IMG/VR virus record: IMGVR_UViG_3300042898_003888
Coordinates: 1 to 30,062 of that record
Origin: a virus
Strand: one strand, 5' to 3'
Length of the DNA: 30,062 bases
Below the pieces are notes generated by a model that did not search any database, had not been told where the DNA came from, and worked only from the letters and a program-made list of their open reading frames with translations. Position 1 is the first letter of the stretch; every line of letters starts with the position of its first letter. Both the position numbers and the translations under genes were made by a program. Shown in pieces: positions 7,536-15,193 of the stretch.

Positions 7536-9053
7536 ATGTCCATTCTAAGATCATATTTCCAAAGAAATAATACATTAATTTCTAATCTTTATACCAACAC
7601 CGCTCGCAACCCTGTTGTCGAGTTAAACTTCGGTGCTTCAGACCTTATTGTCCCTAACTTTGGTTTTACAAGACTTATATTTGATTTAGACCTCACTTAT
7701 CTACAACAACAAATCGCCTCGGGTGTTATTTCAACAGGGTGTACCACAGGGATGACACACACACTCAATATGGTAAATACTTCGTCGTTTGAAGATGATT
7801 TATTAAACACCAGTATGTCCAACGGAAGAAAACGTGCCACATCTTTTGATTTGATTCTCTTTAGAATACCCAAGACATCAGGATCGACAGGAAATCCACA
7901 ATCTTGGGACGAGGGAGTAGGGTACGACTATAATGATTTTGGAACCACACAAAATGGTATCGCAGGATCACTTACCGCCATTCAACAGAACAACGATAAG
8001 ATGTTTTCAACAAGACCATCCAATTGGTACCAAACAACTACCGTATCCAACTGGACAGTTCCTGGTATATACGACAACACCAACTCTCTGACAGGTGCAA
8101 CCCAAGGATTAAACTTCTCAGCACTTACCATAGTAGATACCCAACATTTTGAACTCGGTAACGAAGATATCTCGTTTAATATGACAAACGAAATAAACGC
8201 AGTGCTCGATGGTAGCCTAACGGGTGTTACAGGATGGGGGGTCGCTTACATGCCCGATTTAGAAACATTAACAGGACTTACATCAGCATACAGTGTTGGT
8301 TTCTTTTCAAAATATACACAAACATTCTACCAACCATTCCTACAAACTAACTATAACGATCTCATTCAAGACAATAGAAACACGTTTCTTAAGAACCAAA
8401 CCAACAAACTATACCTATACATTTATCAAAATGGTGATTATGTGAACTTGGATAACTTACCAGGGGTGAATATATTAGATTCTAATGGAAACCCATATGC
8501 TGGTGGACAAGGACTAACAACTTGTCTTGCAACTAAGGGCGTATATGAAGTCACAGTTCCGAATATATTCACAGGTTCACCAACACCTTGTATGTATTAC
8601 GACGTATGGACAGGACTAACAATCAATGGTGAATCAATACCTAATGTTGAAAATCAGTTTATTCTACAACCATATACCGCAGGTATTAACATCGGATCTA
8701 TGTCTCGTGAACCTGAAAAGTTTGGTTTTGACTTCTATGGTATTTTACAGAATGAAAAGATCCTAAATAATGAAATGCGTAAAGTGGGGGTTGTTGTTAA
8801 AAAACAATGGTCTACAAACGTACAGATACCAAACATCGACATCTACTATAGAGTATATGTTAGGGAGGGTACTACAGAAGTGCAAGTGCAAGATTGGACT
8901 CCTGTTAACAGAACTCCAAATGAATACTACTTTATGTTTGACATGAAAGACAAAATACCTAATGAGTATTTTGTTGATATTCAAGTGAACACAAGTGGTG
9001 AGAAAGATATTTATAAAGACACCTTACAGTTTCAAATCGTAAACAAAAAATGA
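7536..9053 (+). CDS. Virion structural protein, beta-rich
   Basis: A 505-residue protein with the composition of a tail or decoration protein: rich in Asn, Thr, Gly and aromatic residues, few charges, two Cys close together (about residues 329 and 346), no signal peptide. The N-terminal YTNTARNPVVELNFGASD and the C-terminal segment (about 410-505, VQIPNIDIYYRVYVREGTTE onward) look like separate beta domains, the latter resembling a phage immunoglobulin-like or baseplate docking domain. I do not recognise the family. It has its own late-type motif and overlaps the next gene by four bases (ATGA), implying abundant late expression. Confidence 0.65.
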   Translation: MSILRSYFQRNNTLISNLYTNTARNPVVELNFGASDLIVPNFGFTRLIFDLDLTYLQQQIASGVISTGCTTGMTHTLNMVNTSSFEDDLLNTSMSNGRKRATSFDLILFRIPKTSGSTGNPQSWDEGVGYDYNDFGTTQNGIAGSLTAIQQNNDKMFSTRPSNWYQTTTVSNWTVPGIYDNTNSLTGATQGLNFSALTIVDTQHFELGNEDISFNMTNEINAVLDGSLTGVTGWGVAYMPDLETLTGLTSAYSVGFFSKYTQTFYQPFLQTNYNDLIQDNRNTFLKNQTNKLYLYIYQNGDYVNLDNLPGVNILDSNGNPYAGGQGLTTCLATKGVYEVTVPNIFTGSPTPCMYYDVWTGLTINGESIPNVENQFILQPYTAGINIGSMSREPEKFGFDFYGILQNEKILNNEMRKVGVVVKKQWSTNVQIPNIDIYYRVYVREGTTEVQVQDWTPVNRTPNEYYFMFDMKDKIPNEYFVDIQVNTSGEKDIYKDTLQFQIVNKK

Positions 9054-9535
9054 AAAAAATAGTAAAACTTACCGAATCAGATCTTCAAAGATTAATTAAC
9101 CGTGTTATCCAAGAAGCCGATCATGATAATGACAGATACATGTTCTTCTCAAATCTTGAACAAATCAAAAGACAAGCCGATATGTTATTGGATATGGATA
9201 AAGAAGTTCTTCATCAAATAATAGAGAATGGGCATGATTGGGCACAAGATCACGTTGCTAGCGCTAAAGAGAATATGGATCAAATCTTTGATTTCTTCAT
9301 GAATGAGATTGAAGGTGATGGCGAAGATAATCAAGATTACATGGAAATGAATGTTGATGTCATGGAAGGTAGAAAAAAAACGGGTACTAAGCTATGTGCA
9401 CGGGGTAAAGCTGCCGCCAAAGCTAGATACGACGTATTTCCAAGTGCTTATAGCAATGGACACGGAGTACAAGTTTGTAAAGGAAAAATTAAAGGTCTTG
9501 ACGGTAAAAAACGATGTTCACCACCTTATTGTTAA
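9050..9535 (+). CDS. Small protein with capsid-targeting-like N-terminus and Cys/Lys-rich tail
   Basis: A 161-residue protein in three parts. Residues 1-22 form an amphipathic helix (KLTESDLQRLINRVIQE) ending in IQE before Ala23, which fits the (I/L)xE-A rule for the T4 gp21 prohead protease and the capsid-targeting peptides of T4 internal proteins. Residues about 25-100 are acidic and helical. The C-terminal part (about 107-161) is basic with four Cys: KLCARGKAAAKARYDVFPSA, a VQVCKG segment and a final CSPPYC. The start overlaps the upstream stop (ATGA) and a terminator follows within six bases. A small internal head protein that binds DNA is an attractive reading, but it is inference; the basic module is a type common in environmental phage proteins without known function. 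Confidence 0.65.
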   Translation: MKKIVKLTESDLQRLINRVIQEADHDNDRYMFFSNLEQIKRQADMLLDMDKEVLHQIIENGHDWAQDHVASAKENMDQIFDFFMNEIEGDGEDNQDYMEMNVDVMEGRKKTGTKLCARGKAAAKARYDVFPSAYSNGHGVQVCKGKIKGLDGKKRCSPPYC

Positions 9536-9540
9536 AAAAT

Positions 9541-9564
9541 AAAAGAGGCGTTTAGTCTCTTTTT
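9541..9564 (+). terminator. Intrinsic terminator after the tail operon
   Basis: AAAAGAG and CTCTTTT pair across a 9-base loop and the right arm runs into an unbroken T-tract. It starts six bases after the stop of the 161-residue gene and separates the tail genes from the HNH gene. Confidence 0.65.
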
Positions 9565-9588
9565 TTTGTTTTTAGATGTCTACCCATA

Positions 9589-9596
9589 TATTTATT
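9589..9596 (+). promoter_or_regulatory. Putative late promoter motif TATTTATT
   Basis: Three bases before ATG 9600 of the HNH gene and downstream of a terminator, so it is the only visible signal for that gene. Confidence 0.5.
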
Positions 9597-9599
9597 AGT

Positions 9600-10088
9600 A
9601 TGGGTAGACAATGTAGTAAATGTGGTGATATTAAATCGCATGATGATTTTTATCAAACGCAAAGAGGTAATAGATGTAAGGAGTGTATTTTAATTGGGAC
9701 TAGAGAGTATAAGAGAAAAAAAAGATTAGATCCTGAACATAGAAAAACTGAAGGTGTTAAACAAAAAGAAAGAAGAATAAGACTTTGGCAAAACACTTTA
9801 ATACACGATTCAAAACACCGTAAGTTTGAAAATACCTTAACTGTTAATGAGATAAATGAAATATACGACAAACAAAACGGTTTATGTTATTGGTTCAAAA
9901 TCCCCTTAATACCTTCAAATCGTAAAAAACACCCTCAACAACCCTCTTTAGATAGATTGGATCCAAAAAGAGGTTATACCAAAGACAACGTGGTCTTGTG
10001 TTGTTATTCTGCAAACATCGGTAGAAATGAAAATGACATCGATACTTGGAAATCTTTTTTAGAAATTTTGTTCCGAAACAATAATTGA
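9600..10088 (+). CDS. HNH-type endonuclease with zinc ribbon, free-standing
   Basis: A 162-residue protein. ATG 9600 is preferred over 9576 because it places the late motif three bases upstream and starts directly at the zinc ribbon. Residues 5-27 hold CSKC and CKEC pairs separated by 16 residues. The basic middle (about 38-75) suits DNA binding. Residues about 93-160 match HNH/endonuclease VII-like folds: NGLCYW, then PSLDRLDPKRGYTKDNVVLC and an N-x-G-R-N stretch, where the Asp-Arg and Asn are typical of this family; the first catalytic His appears replaced by Ser-Leu-Asp, as in many phage members. Such genes are usually homing endonucleases in intergenic sites. It is isolated between a terminator and a host-type promoter, consistent with mobile insertion. 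Confidence 0.75.
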   Translation: MGRQCSKCGDIKSHDDFYQTQRGNRCKECILIGTREYKRKKRLDPEHRKTEGVKQKERRIRLWQNTLIHDSKHRKFENTLTVNEINEIYDKQNGLCYWFKIPLIPSNRKKHPQQPSLDRLDPKRGYTKDNVVLCCYSANIGRNENDIDTWKSFLEILFRNNN

Positions 10089-10098
10089 TGTATATTTG
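10067..10098 (+). promoter_or_regulatory. Bacteroidetes-type host promoter (TTTG-N20-TATATTTG)
   Basis: TTTG at 10067-10070, a 20-bp spacer and TATATTTG at 10091-10098 match the Bacteroidetes primary-sigma consensus TTTG/N19-21/TAnnTTTG exactly. The expected start is a few bases downstream, giving a leader of roughly 10 nt before ATG 10116. The -33 element is inside the end of the HNH gene. The two genes behind it are probably transcribed by unmodified host polymerase, hence early or constitutive. Confidence 0.7.
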
Positions 10099-10115
10099 TA
10101 GTCAAATATCAACCC

Positions 10116-10520
10116 ATGAAAAACCTCTACCACCTTTTCCGTAGGTTTGTCCAAAAACAAACTATTCGAGCATTTCGATATGTTCAGACTGATTACGAAA
10201 AATCAGTCTATGAGAATGATTCTATCTCTATTTGTAAGAAGTTGATCAATCAAAAAGAAACCACACTTCTTCTTACACCAAGGAGTGGTAAGAGATATAT
10301 TAAAAGCGAATCCTCCGACATTTTTATTATTTTAGATAGTCATAGAATCAAAATCATCAACCACATCTATGCTTATGATATCTACGTTACAGATAAACCT
10401 TGGACTAAGTTGCTAGACTACTTTGACACGGAGGTGGAAAAAAGAAGAGATGAGTTTGAAAAACAAATCACCTCTAACATTCAAAGTTCACTAAAAAAGA
10501 TTTTACACGAAGTCAAATGA
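10116..10520 (+). CDS. Hypothetical protein, first gene of a host-promoter operon
   Basis: A 134-residue protein with a basic N-terminus (HLFRRFVQKQTIRAFRYVQT), a beta-rich middle (about 48-98) and a charged helical C-terminus from about residue 110. There is no signal peptide or clear membrane segment. It follows a strong host-type promoter and its stop overlaps the next ATG (ATGA), so it is co-translated with the membrane-anchored Pro-rich protein. I do not recognise it. An early host-takeover or envelope-exclusion role is suggested only by promoter type and partner. Confidence 0.6.
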   Translation: MKNLYHLFRRFVQKQTIRAFRYVQTDYEKSVYENDSISICKKLINQKETTLLLTPRSGKRYIKSESSDIFIILDSHRIKIINHIYAYDIYVTDKPWTKLLDYFDTEVEKRRDEFEKQITSNIQSSLKKILHEVK

Positions 10521-10849
10521 AACATCCTTTCCATACCTTATTTTACATTGGTTTTTCAACTATGATCTTTGTTGGGACATTCTTGGGTCTTTTAGTTATT
10601 AACATCAAAGACATACTTCCTTCGGCATTCAGTGACAGTGAACCACGCGTTGTTAATCGAGACGTAATTGTCACAACACCTATTAAGATTTTGAGTGAAC
10701 CAACACCTCAAATAAAACCTATTGAGAAAGTAATACCTAAAGAAACTCCGAAACCGATTCTTGTTTCAGAACCTATTGTTTTGAAACCTGTTACTGAGGA
10801 CACTGTTGTAAAAGAGGTAAAAACTATCGATTCGTCAAAGACTCTTTAA
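10517..10849 (+). CDS. Membrane-anchored Pro-rich protein (TonB-like or spanin-like architecture)
   Basis: A 110-residue protein with one transmembrane helix near the N-terminus (about residues 7-29, FYIGFSTMIFVGTFLGLLVI) preceded by a short basic/His stretch, then about 75 residues rich in Pro, Lys, Glu, Val and Thr (IKPIEKVIPKETPKPI). A membrane anchor with an extended Pro-rich periplasmic segment is the layout of TonB and of some inner-membrane spanins; no TonB C-terminal domain is present. Coupled to the preceding gene (ATGA) behind a host-type promoter, it may act at the envelope early in infection, for example in superinfection exclusion. It overlaps the convergent Cys/Lys-rich gene by 26 bases. 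The topology is visible; the function is conjecture. Confidence 0.6.
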   Translation: MKHPFHTLFYIGFSTMIFVGTFLGLLVINIKDILPSAFSDSEPRVVNRDVIVTTPIKILSEPTPQIKPIEKVIPKETPKPILVSEPIVLKPVTEDTVVKEVKTIDSSKTL

Positions 10850-11219
10850 GAACTTTCTGTATTAGGTCTCTCAGTCCCTCATTTTTTTTCTTTGGTTTGT
10901 AAGACGTCATAGTTGGTTTGTTACCCTTACCAACTTTGGGTTCTTTTTTTTCTGCGGCTCTTTTTTGTGCACACGCGGCTCTTTTTTGTGAATCGGTCAT
11001 TTTGGATGCGACACCAGCGGCTCTACATTTTGGGTAACCTTTCGAATCCGCATCAGGTCTACCACAAGGTGGGTGTCCACCACCTTCTTTTTTCCTACAA
11101 ATATTAACCCAAGGTCCTTTCGGTTGTTTGGAACCTTTTGGTTTTTTTTTCGTACCGAACCAAACCGCCAAATCTTCCTTTAACAATTTTTCAAGAAATT
11201 CTTGTGAGTTATTTGACAT
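10824..11219 (-). CDS. Cys/Lys-rich small protein (DUF5872-like module)
   Basis: A 131-residue, very basic protein. The start is set at ATG 11219 (MSNNSQEF); a longer frame to 11261 would run through the promoter motif. Residues about 1-16 are a short amphipathic helix. The core (about 32-90) has GPWVNICRKKEGGGHPPCGR and further Cys at the YPKCRAAG and RAACAQKR segments, a pattern I associate with DUF5872-like modules of environmental phages and giant viruses. The tail (about 112-131, EGLRDLIQKVLKESLTNR) is another amphipathic helix ending in LKE-S, possibly a prohead-protease site. Charge and Cys suggest nucleic acid or metal binding. It stands alone on the - strand, convergent and 26 bases overlapping with the Pro-rich gene. 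Confidence 0.65.
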   Translation of the reverse strand: MSNNSQEFLEKLLKEDLAVWFGTKKKPKGSKQPKGPWVNICRKKEGGGHPPCGRPDADSKGYPKCRAAGVASKMTDSQKRAACAQKRAAEKKEPKVGKGNKPTMTSYKPKKKNEGLRDLIQKVLKESLTNR

Positions 11220-11238
11220 ATTTTTTCTTTTTCTTATA

Positions 11239-11246
11239 TATAAATA
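11239..11246 (-). promoter_or_regulatory. Putative late promoter motif TATTTATA, divergent position
   Basis: On the - strand TATTTATA lies 19 bases before ATG 11219. On the + strand the same bases read TATAAATA, the classical T4 late box, two bases before ATG 11249, so the element could serve both divergent genes. Confidence 0.5.
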
Positions 11247-11248
11247 CA

Positions 11249-11476
11249 ATGGACAATTCATTTATACTTTTCGATAGAATTCAGATAAAAGAAGATTCTC
11301 ATTTTGAATCTTTTATCAATGACTTGACTGAGGAACAATCTTTATACATGATTAGATTGGCTGTCAATGCTGCATTGAGTAAAGGTTTATATTCTTTGGA
11401 AGAATCGGAGATTCTTTCCAAATCAATAAGAATACTTAATCAAACTGATTTGAATCAGAATAATACAGGGTCGTAG
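11249..11476 (+). CDS. Small hypothetical protein
   Basis: Seventy-five codons. The start is ATG 11249; a longer frame upstream runs through a Phe-rich translation antisense to the neighbouring gene and is rejected. The protein is acidic and helical (about residues 22-65, LTEEQSLYMIRLAVNAALSK) with no Cys and no membrane segment. It is a single-gene unit: a divergent AT-rich promoter element lies in front, and its stop codon lies in the loop of an intrinsic terminator. Family not recognised. Confidence 0.6.
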   Translation: MDNSFILFDRIQIKEDSHFESFINDLTEEQSLYMIRLAVNAALSKGLYSLEESEILSKSIRILNQTDLNQNNTGS

Positions 11477-11489
11477 GACCCCTTTTTTT
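11468..11489 (+). terminator. Intrinsic terminator with the stop codon in its loop
   Basis: GGGTC and GACCC pair around the loop GTAG, whose TAG is the stop codon of the 75-codon gene, followed by C and eight T. A compact, convincing rho-independent terminator. Confidence 0.75.
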
Positions 11490-11501
11490 TGCGATAGAGT
11501 G

Positions 11502-11687
11502 ATGAACAAGAACGAAATGAGTAGGCGTATAGTTGAGGGTGAATACTTCCTTACAACAGTTGTTAGGAATGGACATCGACCTTATTATGGGGATAAATAT
11601 GAACAACTCAGAACTGAGGTTGAAATTTTAAGATGTTTGTATTTTGGAAATGAGTCTCCGTATTGTAAACCAAAGTATAGAAAATAA
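11502..11687 (+). CDS. Very small hypothetical protein
   Basis: Sixty-one codons from ATG 11502 (a GTG directly before it is also possible). The peptide is basic with many Tyr and Arg (EGEYFLTTVVRNGHRPYYGD) and two Cys; no known domain. It lies between two terminators, and its stop is two bases before a strong bidirectional terminator. The region GAGTGATGA in front gives a weak ribosome-binding stretch. Composition and terminator placement support a real gene; function unknown. Confidence 0.5.
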   Translation: MNKNEMSRRIVEGEYFLTTVVRNGHRPYYGDKYEQLRTEVEILRCLYFGNESPYCKPKYRK

Positions 11688-11688
11688 A

Positions 11689-11710
11689 AAAGGGGACCGA
11701 AGTCCCCTTT
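11689..11710. terminator. Bidirectional terminator between convergent units
   Basis: A perfect 9-bp stem (AAAGGGGAC/GTCCCCTTT) with tetraloop CGAA, A-run on one side and T-run on the other. It ends both the small + strand gene and the capsid transcript arriving on the - strand. Confidence 0.8.
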
Positions 11711-11729
11711 GATAAAGTGTTTTGAGATA

Positions 11730-13538
11730 TTATCTCAATTCTCTCAAGTCGAACGTTCTAACACCATCAACTGTGATTCTACCGTAGAAACGGTTGTTCA
11801 CCATCTTCTTAGCGTATCTTGTCATGATACCCTTGATCGGGGTGAAGTTGAATGGGTTATACATCGTTGGAGTGAGTTGTAAAGGTACATACGGAGCGTA
11901 AATGTAACCTGTATCAAGTAACGATGTACCTTTGTGTCCTAACAACACCTGGTTTGCAGGGAAGTAAGGGTCACGGTAAACTTGATATCTACCAGCAAGT
12001 GTACCAACTCTTTCAATACCCATGTTGTATTGATCTTGCTCAGGAGCTGCGTTCGATACGTGGAAGTACTCCAAGTCGTCGAAGATTGCAGAAACCTCTG
12101 AAGATACAACGATCCAGTTAGCACCACCTCTTAAGGTTGACTTGTGAATCTGAGCTGAGATTTGGTTGATTGCTGTAATAAGAGTTTGGTTCCAGTCCTT
12201 CTGTGTGTAAGGAACAGCATTTGATCCAAGTCTCTTCCATCCGTTGTAGTCCCAACGTAGATCCCAAGCAGCACCTTTTCTAAGGTCTCTCAAGATTTCA
12301 CGGTCGATTTCCGCAGCAACTTGTTCAGACAATAAAGCTGTTAACTCAGCCTCAGCGTCGATGTTGTGGAAAGCCGCAACGTCTTGTGCCATTTCAGGAG
12401 ACCATTGAGCTCTAAGTTTTCTTTCAGTAACCGAAACAGTCACAGACTGAAGGTCGAAAGAAACTTCACCGATCTTATCTTCAAACTCCAAGTTTTTGTA
12501 AAGTCTGTAACTAGCCACAAATGCCGTATTAGCAGTTGTACTAGAAGAGAATGGTGTACCAACGTAACCATCGATTGTGTTTGCACCTACTGTTGCTGGT
12601 GTTGTAAGGTCAACTTCTAAATAGATTTCACCTTGAGCATTACAAACGTCATCGTATCTACCACCGTCAGTTTTACTAGTTGGGAAAACTGCGTCCTGTT
12701 GTGAACCGTATTGTACAATACCCTTACCATATCTTTGAGTTACAACTCTAAATAGGTAATTGTTGTTGGTGTTACCTGAAGTATAGTTGTTACCTGCAAC
12801 ACCTCTGATAGTCAAACTTGCTAAGAAACTTTCAGTATCCATTGGATTACCATCAGGACCAATAAGTTTTCCAGCTCCGTCTGATCCGAAACCTGACATA
12901 ATCAACAATACCTTACTAGTTGTTGCGTTGTAAGCGTATGCCGCAGCTATCAAGTTAGTACCATTCCAAGCTGCAGTTGTAACACTAGTGCCTGATGCCG
13001 CGTTAATGACAGCGTACCGACCTTTTGAGTAATCGAAAAGACCTGGAGGATCAAGTGCTGGTTCATTACCTTCGTAGAATCTATCATAAAGGTCTTTTTG
13101 AGTGTTTACATCATATCCACTGTTTGGAGTTTGTAATGCGCCTGCATTTGGTGCTCCAAAAGGTGCGTAATGTGTAGCACCATTAGCGGTTTCAGTTTCA
13201 TATTCCTGAATCAAAGGTACGAAGTAAAACAACTTACCGATAGGTAGGTTCATAGCTTGTACTGAAACGATATCGTTAGCAAGAAGTTTAGAGAAAACTC
13301 TTCTTACGATTGGAAAAACAACAGTTTCAAATGAACCTGAGTCAGCCGTAGTTGATGCTTCGTTAATAAGATAAGAAGCTTGGTTTTCATACAACTGAGC
13401 TACGTTTTCTTTAAGGTGACCATTAAGACCTTCGAGGAATCCTAATTTGTCCCATTTATTTATTGTATCTTCTTTGATAACTTTTAGGTGTTTTAGACCG
13501 ATGTTACCAACAAGACCACTTTCTAATAATGCTCCCAT
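11730..13538 (-). CDS. 23: Major capsid protein, T4 gp23-like
   Basis: A 602-residue HK97-fold capsid protein, longer than T4 gp23 (521). Diagnostic segments: VVFPIVRRVFSKLLANDIVS in the N-terminal part (about 73-92), AEAELTALLSEQVAAEIDRE (395-414) and a C-terminal NPFNFTPIKGIMTRYAKKMV. Residues 51-64 (ENQASYLINEASTT) contain INE before Ala61, matching the (I/L)xE-A rule and position of T4 maturation cleavage after residue 65; removal would leave about 542 residues. Residues about 120-350 are Gly/Thr/Asn-rich and probably include an enlarged insertion domain. It lies 30 bases downstream of the scaffold gene with no separate promoter seen, and a strong terminator follows. Codons look more GC-rich than in neighbours, as expected for the most abundant product. 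Confidence 0.95.
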   Translation of the reverse strand: MGALLESGLVGNIGLKHLKVIKEDTINKWDKLGFLEGLNGHLKENVAQLYENQASYLINEASTTADSGSFETVVFPIVRRVFSKLLANDIVSVQAMNLPIGKLFYFVPLIQEYETETANGATHYAPFGAPNAGALQTPNSGYDVNTQKDLYDRFYEGNEPALDPPGLFDYSKGRYAVINAASGTSVTTAAWNGTNLIAAAYAYNATTSKVLLIMSGFGSDGAGKLIGPDGNPMDTESFLASLTIRGVAGNNYTSGNTNNNYLFRVVTQRYGKGIVQYGSQQDAVFPTSKTDGGRYDDVCNAQGEIYLEVDLTTPATVGANTIDGYVGTPFSSSTTANTAFVASYRLYKNLEFEDKIGEVSFDLQSVTVSVTERKLRAQWSPEMAQDVAAFHNIDAEAELTALLSEQVAAEIDREILRDLRKGAAWDLRWDYNGWKRLGSNAVPYTQKDWNQTLITAINQISAQIHKSTLRGGANWIVVSSEVSAIFDDLEYFHVSNAAPEQDQYNMGIERVGTLAGRYQVYRDPYFPANQVLLGHKGTSLLDTGYIYAPYVPLQLTPTMYNPFNFTPIKGIMTRYAKKMVNNRFYGRITVDGVRTFDLRELR

Positions 13539-13568
13539 TTTAAATTTAGTTTTAGAGAATTTTTATTT

Positions 13569-15152
13569 TTATAGTTTTGACATCAAATCCTTAATTCTTA
13601 AGAACTGAGGATTTTCATATGTCTTAGACTCAATGAGGTTTTGTGCAGAACCTGAACTAACAGAGTTATTTACACTTTTTTGAACACTTTCATTAATGTT
13701 TTTAGTATTAACAGTATCCAAGTCCTCTTTGATTGTCTTGTAGAGATTCTTTGATTCTTTTAAATTTTCAACAGAATCAAATCTTCTCAATATATTTATT
13801 TTTTCTTTTTTGGTAGTGGAATGCTCAGTAAACAATCTTGTTGCATAAGCCAAGTTTGAGTTAAATACAGCAACTTCGTTAAGTTTTTCTCTGAAAACAT
13901 TTAACGCTTTTCTATATTCCTCATTCTTTTCCCTCAAAGTTTTGAGTTCTACTTCTACAGATTCTACTGTTACACCACTATTACCATAAACATAGTTTCT
14001 GTTATTGGTAATACCTTTTCTTAAACCTCTACCTTCTTTTGATCCGAACCCATAAGTACGTGAAGCTTCTTTTGCTTCGGTTTTTTCATAGTCTTTCTTC
14101 ATAGGATGTGTTTTAGATTTGTCACCTTTATTTCCTCCGATTTTACCTTCGTAGTCTTTATAGTGTCCGTCCTTGTCACCAGTTTTCTTCTCAACACCGT
14201 TTACATCCTTACGTTTGTATTCGTGTTTTTTAGAACCATAGTTTTTGTCCTTACCTTCTTCCATTTCACCTTCCTTGAATTCGAACTTAGCCTTTCCTGT
14301 ACCCATAGTTTTTGGACCCTCTTTCTTGTGGTCGTCAAATCCTTGTTTAGGTAATGTTTTACCATACTTAAACTTAGGACTTCCCATACCAACGCCTTTA
14401 GGTTTTACAGTCATCTTAGCTTCGGATAAGTCATAGTCTTCGGTGTCTTCTTCGTCCATCATTTCAGAGTCATCCTCATCCATCATGTCCATGTCACCTT
14501 CTTCCATTTCATCTTCTTCCGACATTTCGATTTCATAATACACATCATCACCTTCTTCCATCTCCTCTTCCATATGGTTACTCTCTGAGTAGTCACCTTC
14601 TAAATTCAAAGAAGCAAGAACAGCGTCAAGGTCAGCATCTTCATCTTCCATTTCCATGTCATCAAAATCTGCTTGTTCACCCATTTCCATTTCGATATCA
14701 TCTTGTTCGCCTTCATTCATCTTTACAATGTATTCAACGTCTTCATCACTGTCAGTAATATGAACTTCATTACCGTCCTTTTGAACCATAATTCCATCCT
14801 CTTCACCCATAGCTTTGAAAATCTTTAAGATTTCTTCGTCCGATGCGTTTGTTAAATCGATAGTTTCTTCCTCGTCATCAAATTCCATGTCCATATCAAT
14901 GTCCATTTCATCTTCATCTTCGAGGTCTAAATCCATCTCGTCGTTATCAGCGTCCATGTCGATGTCACCCATCTCTACGTCTGCATCCATTTCAATCTCA
15001 TCCTCTTGTTCGGATAAAGATTCTTTTACTAATTGACTGATTTCTTCCTTCATAGTAGAAGCAAGTATTCCTTTTGCGTTTTCGGCAATTACTTCTTCAA
15101 CATTTTTCATTTGAATAAGAGCCTCTTGAACTAAATTTTTAGTACCTTGCAT
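13569..15152 (-). CDS. 22: Prohead core scaffold protein, T4 gp22-like
   Basis: A 527-residue protein, about twice T4 gp22 (269). Residues about 1-50 are helical. About 50-245 is an extreme acidic, Met-rich low-complexity tract (for example EMDLDLEDEDEMDIDMDMEF). About 245-390 is Lys/Gly-rich and basic. The C-terminal 135 residues are coiled coil and carry the gp22-like element NEVAVFNSNLAYATRLFTEH and a KKEKINILRRFDSV stretch. Order 21-(69-residue gene)-22-23 fits the T4 scaffold position. Scaffold proteins fill the prohead and are digested by gp21; several (L/I)xE sites are present. The polyampholyte middle is unlike T4. It is insulated upstream by two terminators and has its own late-type motif. 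Confidence 0.85.
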   Translation of the reverse strand: MQGTKNLVQEALIQMKNVEEVIAENAKGILASTMKEEISQLVKESLSEQEDEIEMDADVEMGDIDMDADNDEMDLDLEDEDEMDIDMDMEFDDEEETIDLTNASDEEILKIFKAMGEEDGIMVQKDGNEVHITDSDEDVEYIVKMNEGEQDDIEMEMGEQADFDDMEMEDEDADLDAVLASLNLEGDYSESNHMEEEMEEGDDVYYEIEMSEEDEMEEGDMDMMDEDDSEMMDEEDTEDYDLSEAKMTVKPKGVGMGSPKFKYGKTLPKQGFDDHKKEGPKTMGTGKAKFEFKEGEMEEGKDKNYGSKKHEYKRKDVNGVEKKTGDKDGHYKDYEGKIGGNKGDKSKTHPMKKDYEKTEAKEASRTYGFGSKEGRGLRKGITNNRNYVYGNSGVTVESVEVELKTLREKNEEYRKALNVFREKLNEVAVFNSNLAYATRLFTEHSTTKKEKINILRRFDSVENLKESKNLYKTIKEDLDTVNTKNINESVQKSVNNSVSSGSAQNLIESKTYENPQFLRIKDLMSKL

Positions 15153-15174
15153 ACAAAAATATTTTTATTTTTCT

Positions 15175-15182
15175 TATAAATA
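15175..15182 (-). promoter_or_regulatory. Putative late promoter motif TATTTATA for scaffold and capsid
   Basis: Twenty-two bases before the scaffold ATG and immediately downstream of two tandem terminators, so scaffold and capsid transcription very probably starts here. Confidence 0.6.
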
Positions 15183-15193
15183 GTTCAATAAAC

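Noticed and set aside
11239-11246. Reading all boxes as classical T4 TATAAATA promoters on the opposite strand
   Set aside because: In that orientation nearly all would point away from the adjacent gene and into antisense; only the divergent 11239 site works both ways.
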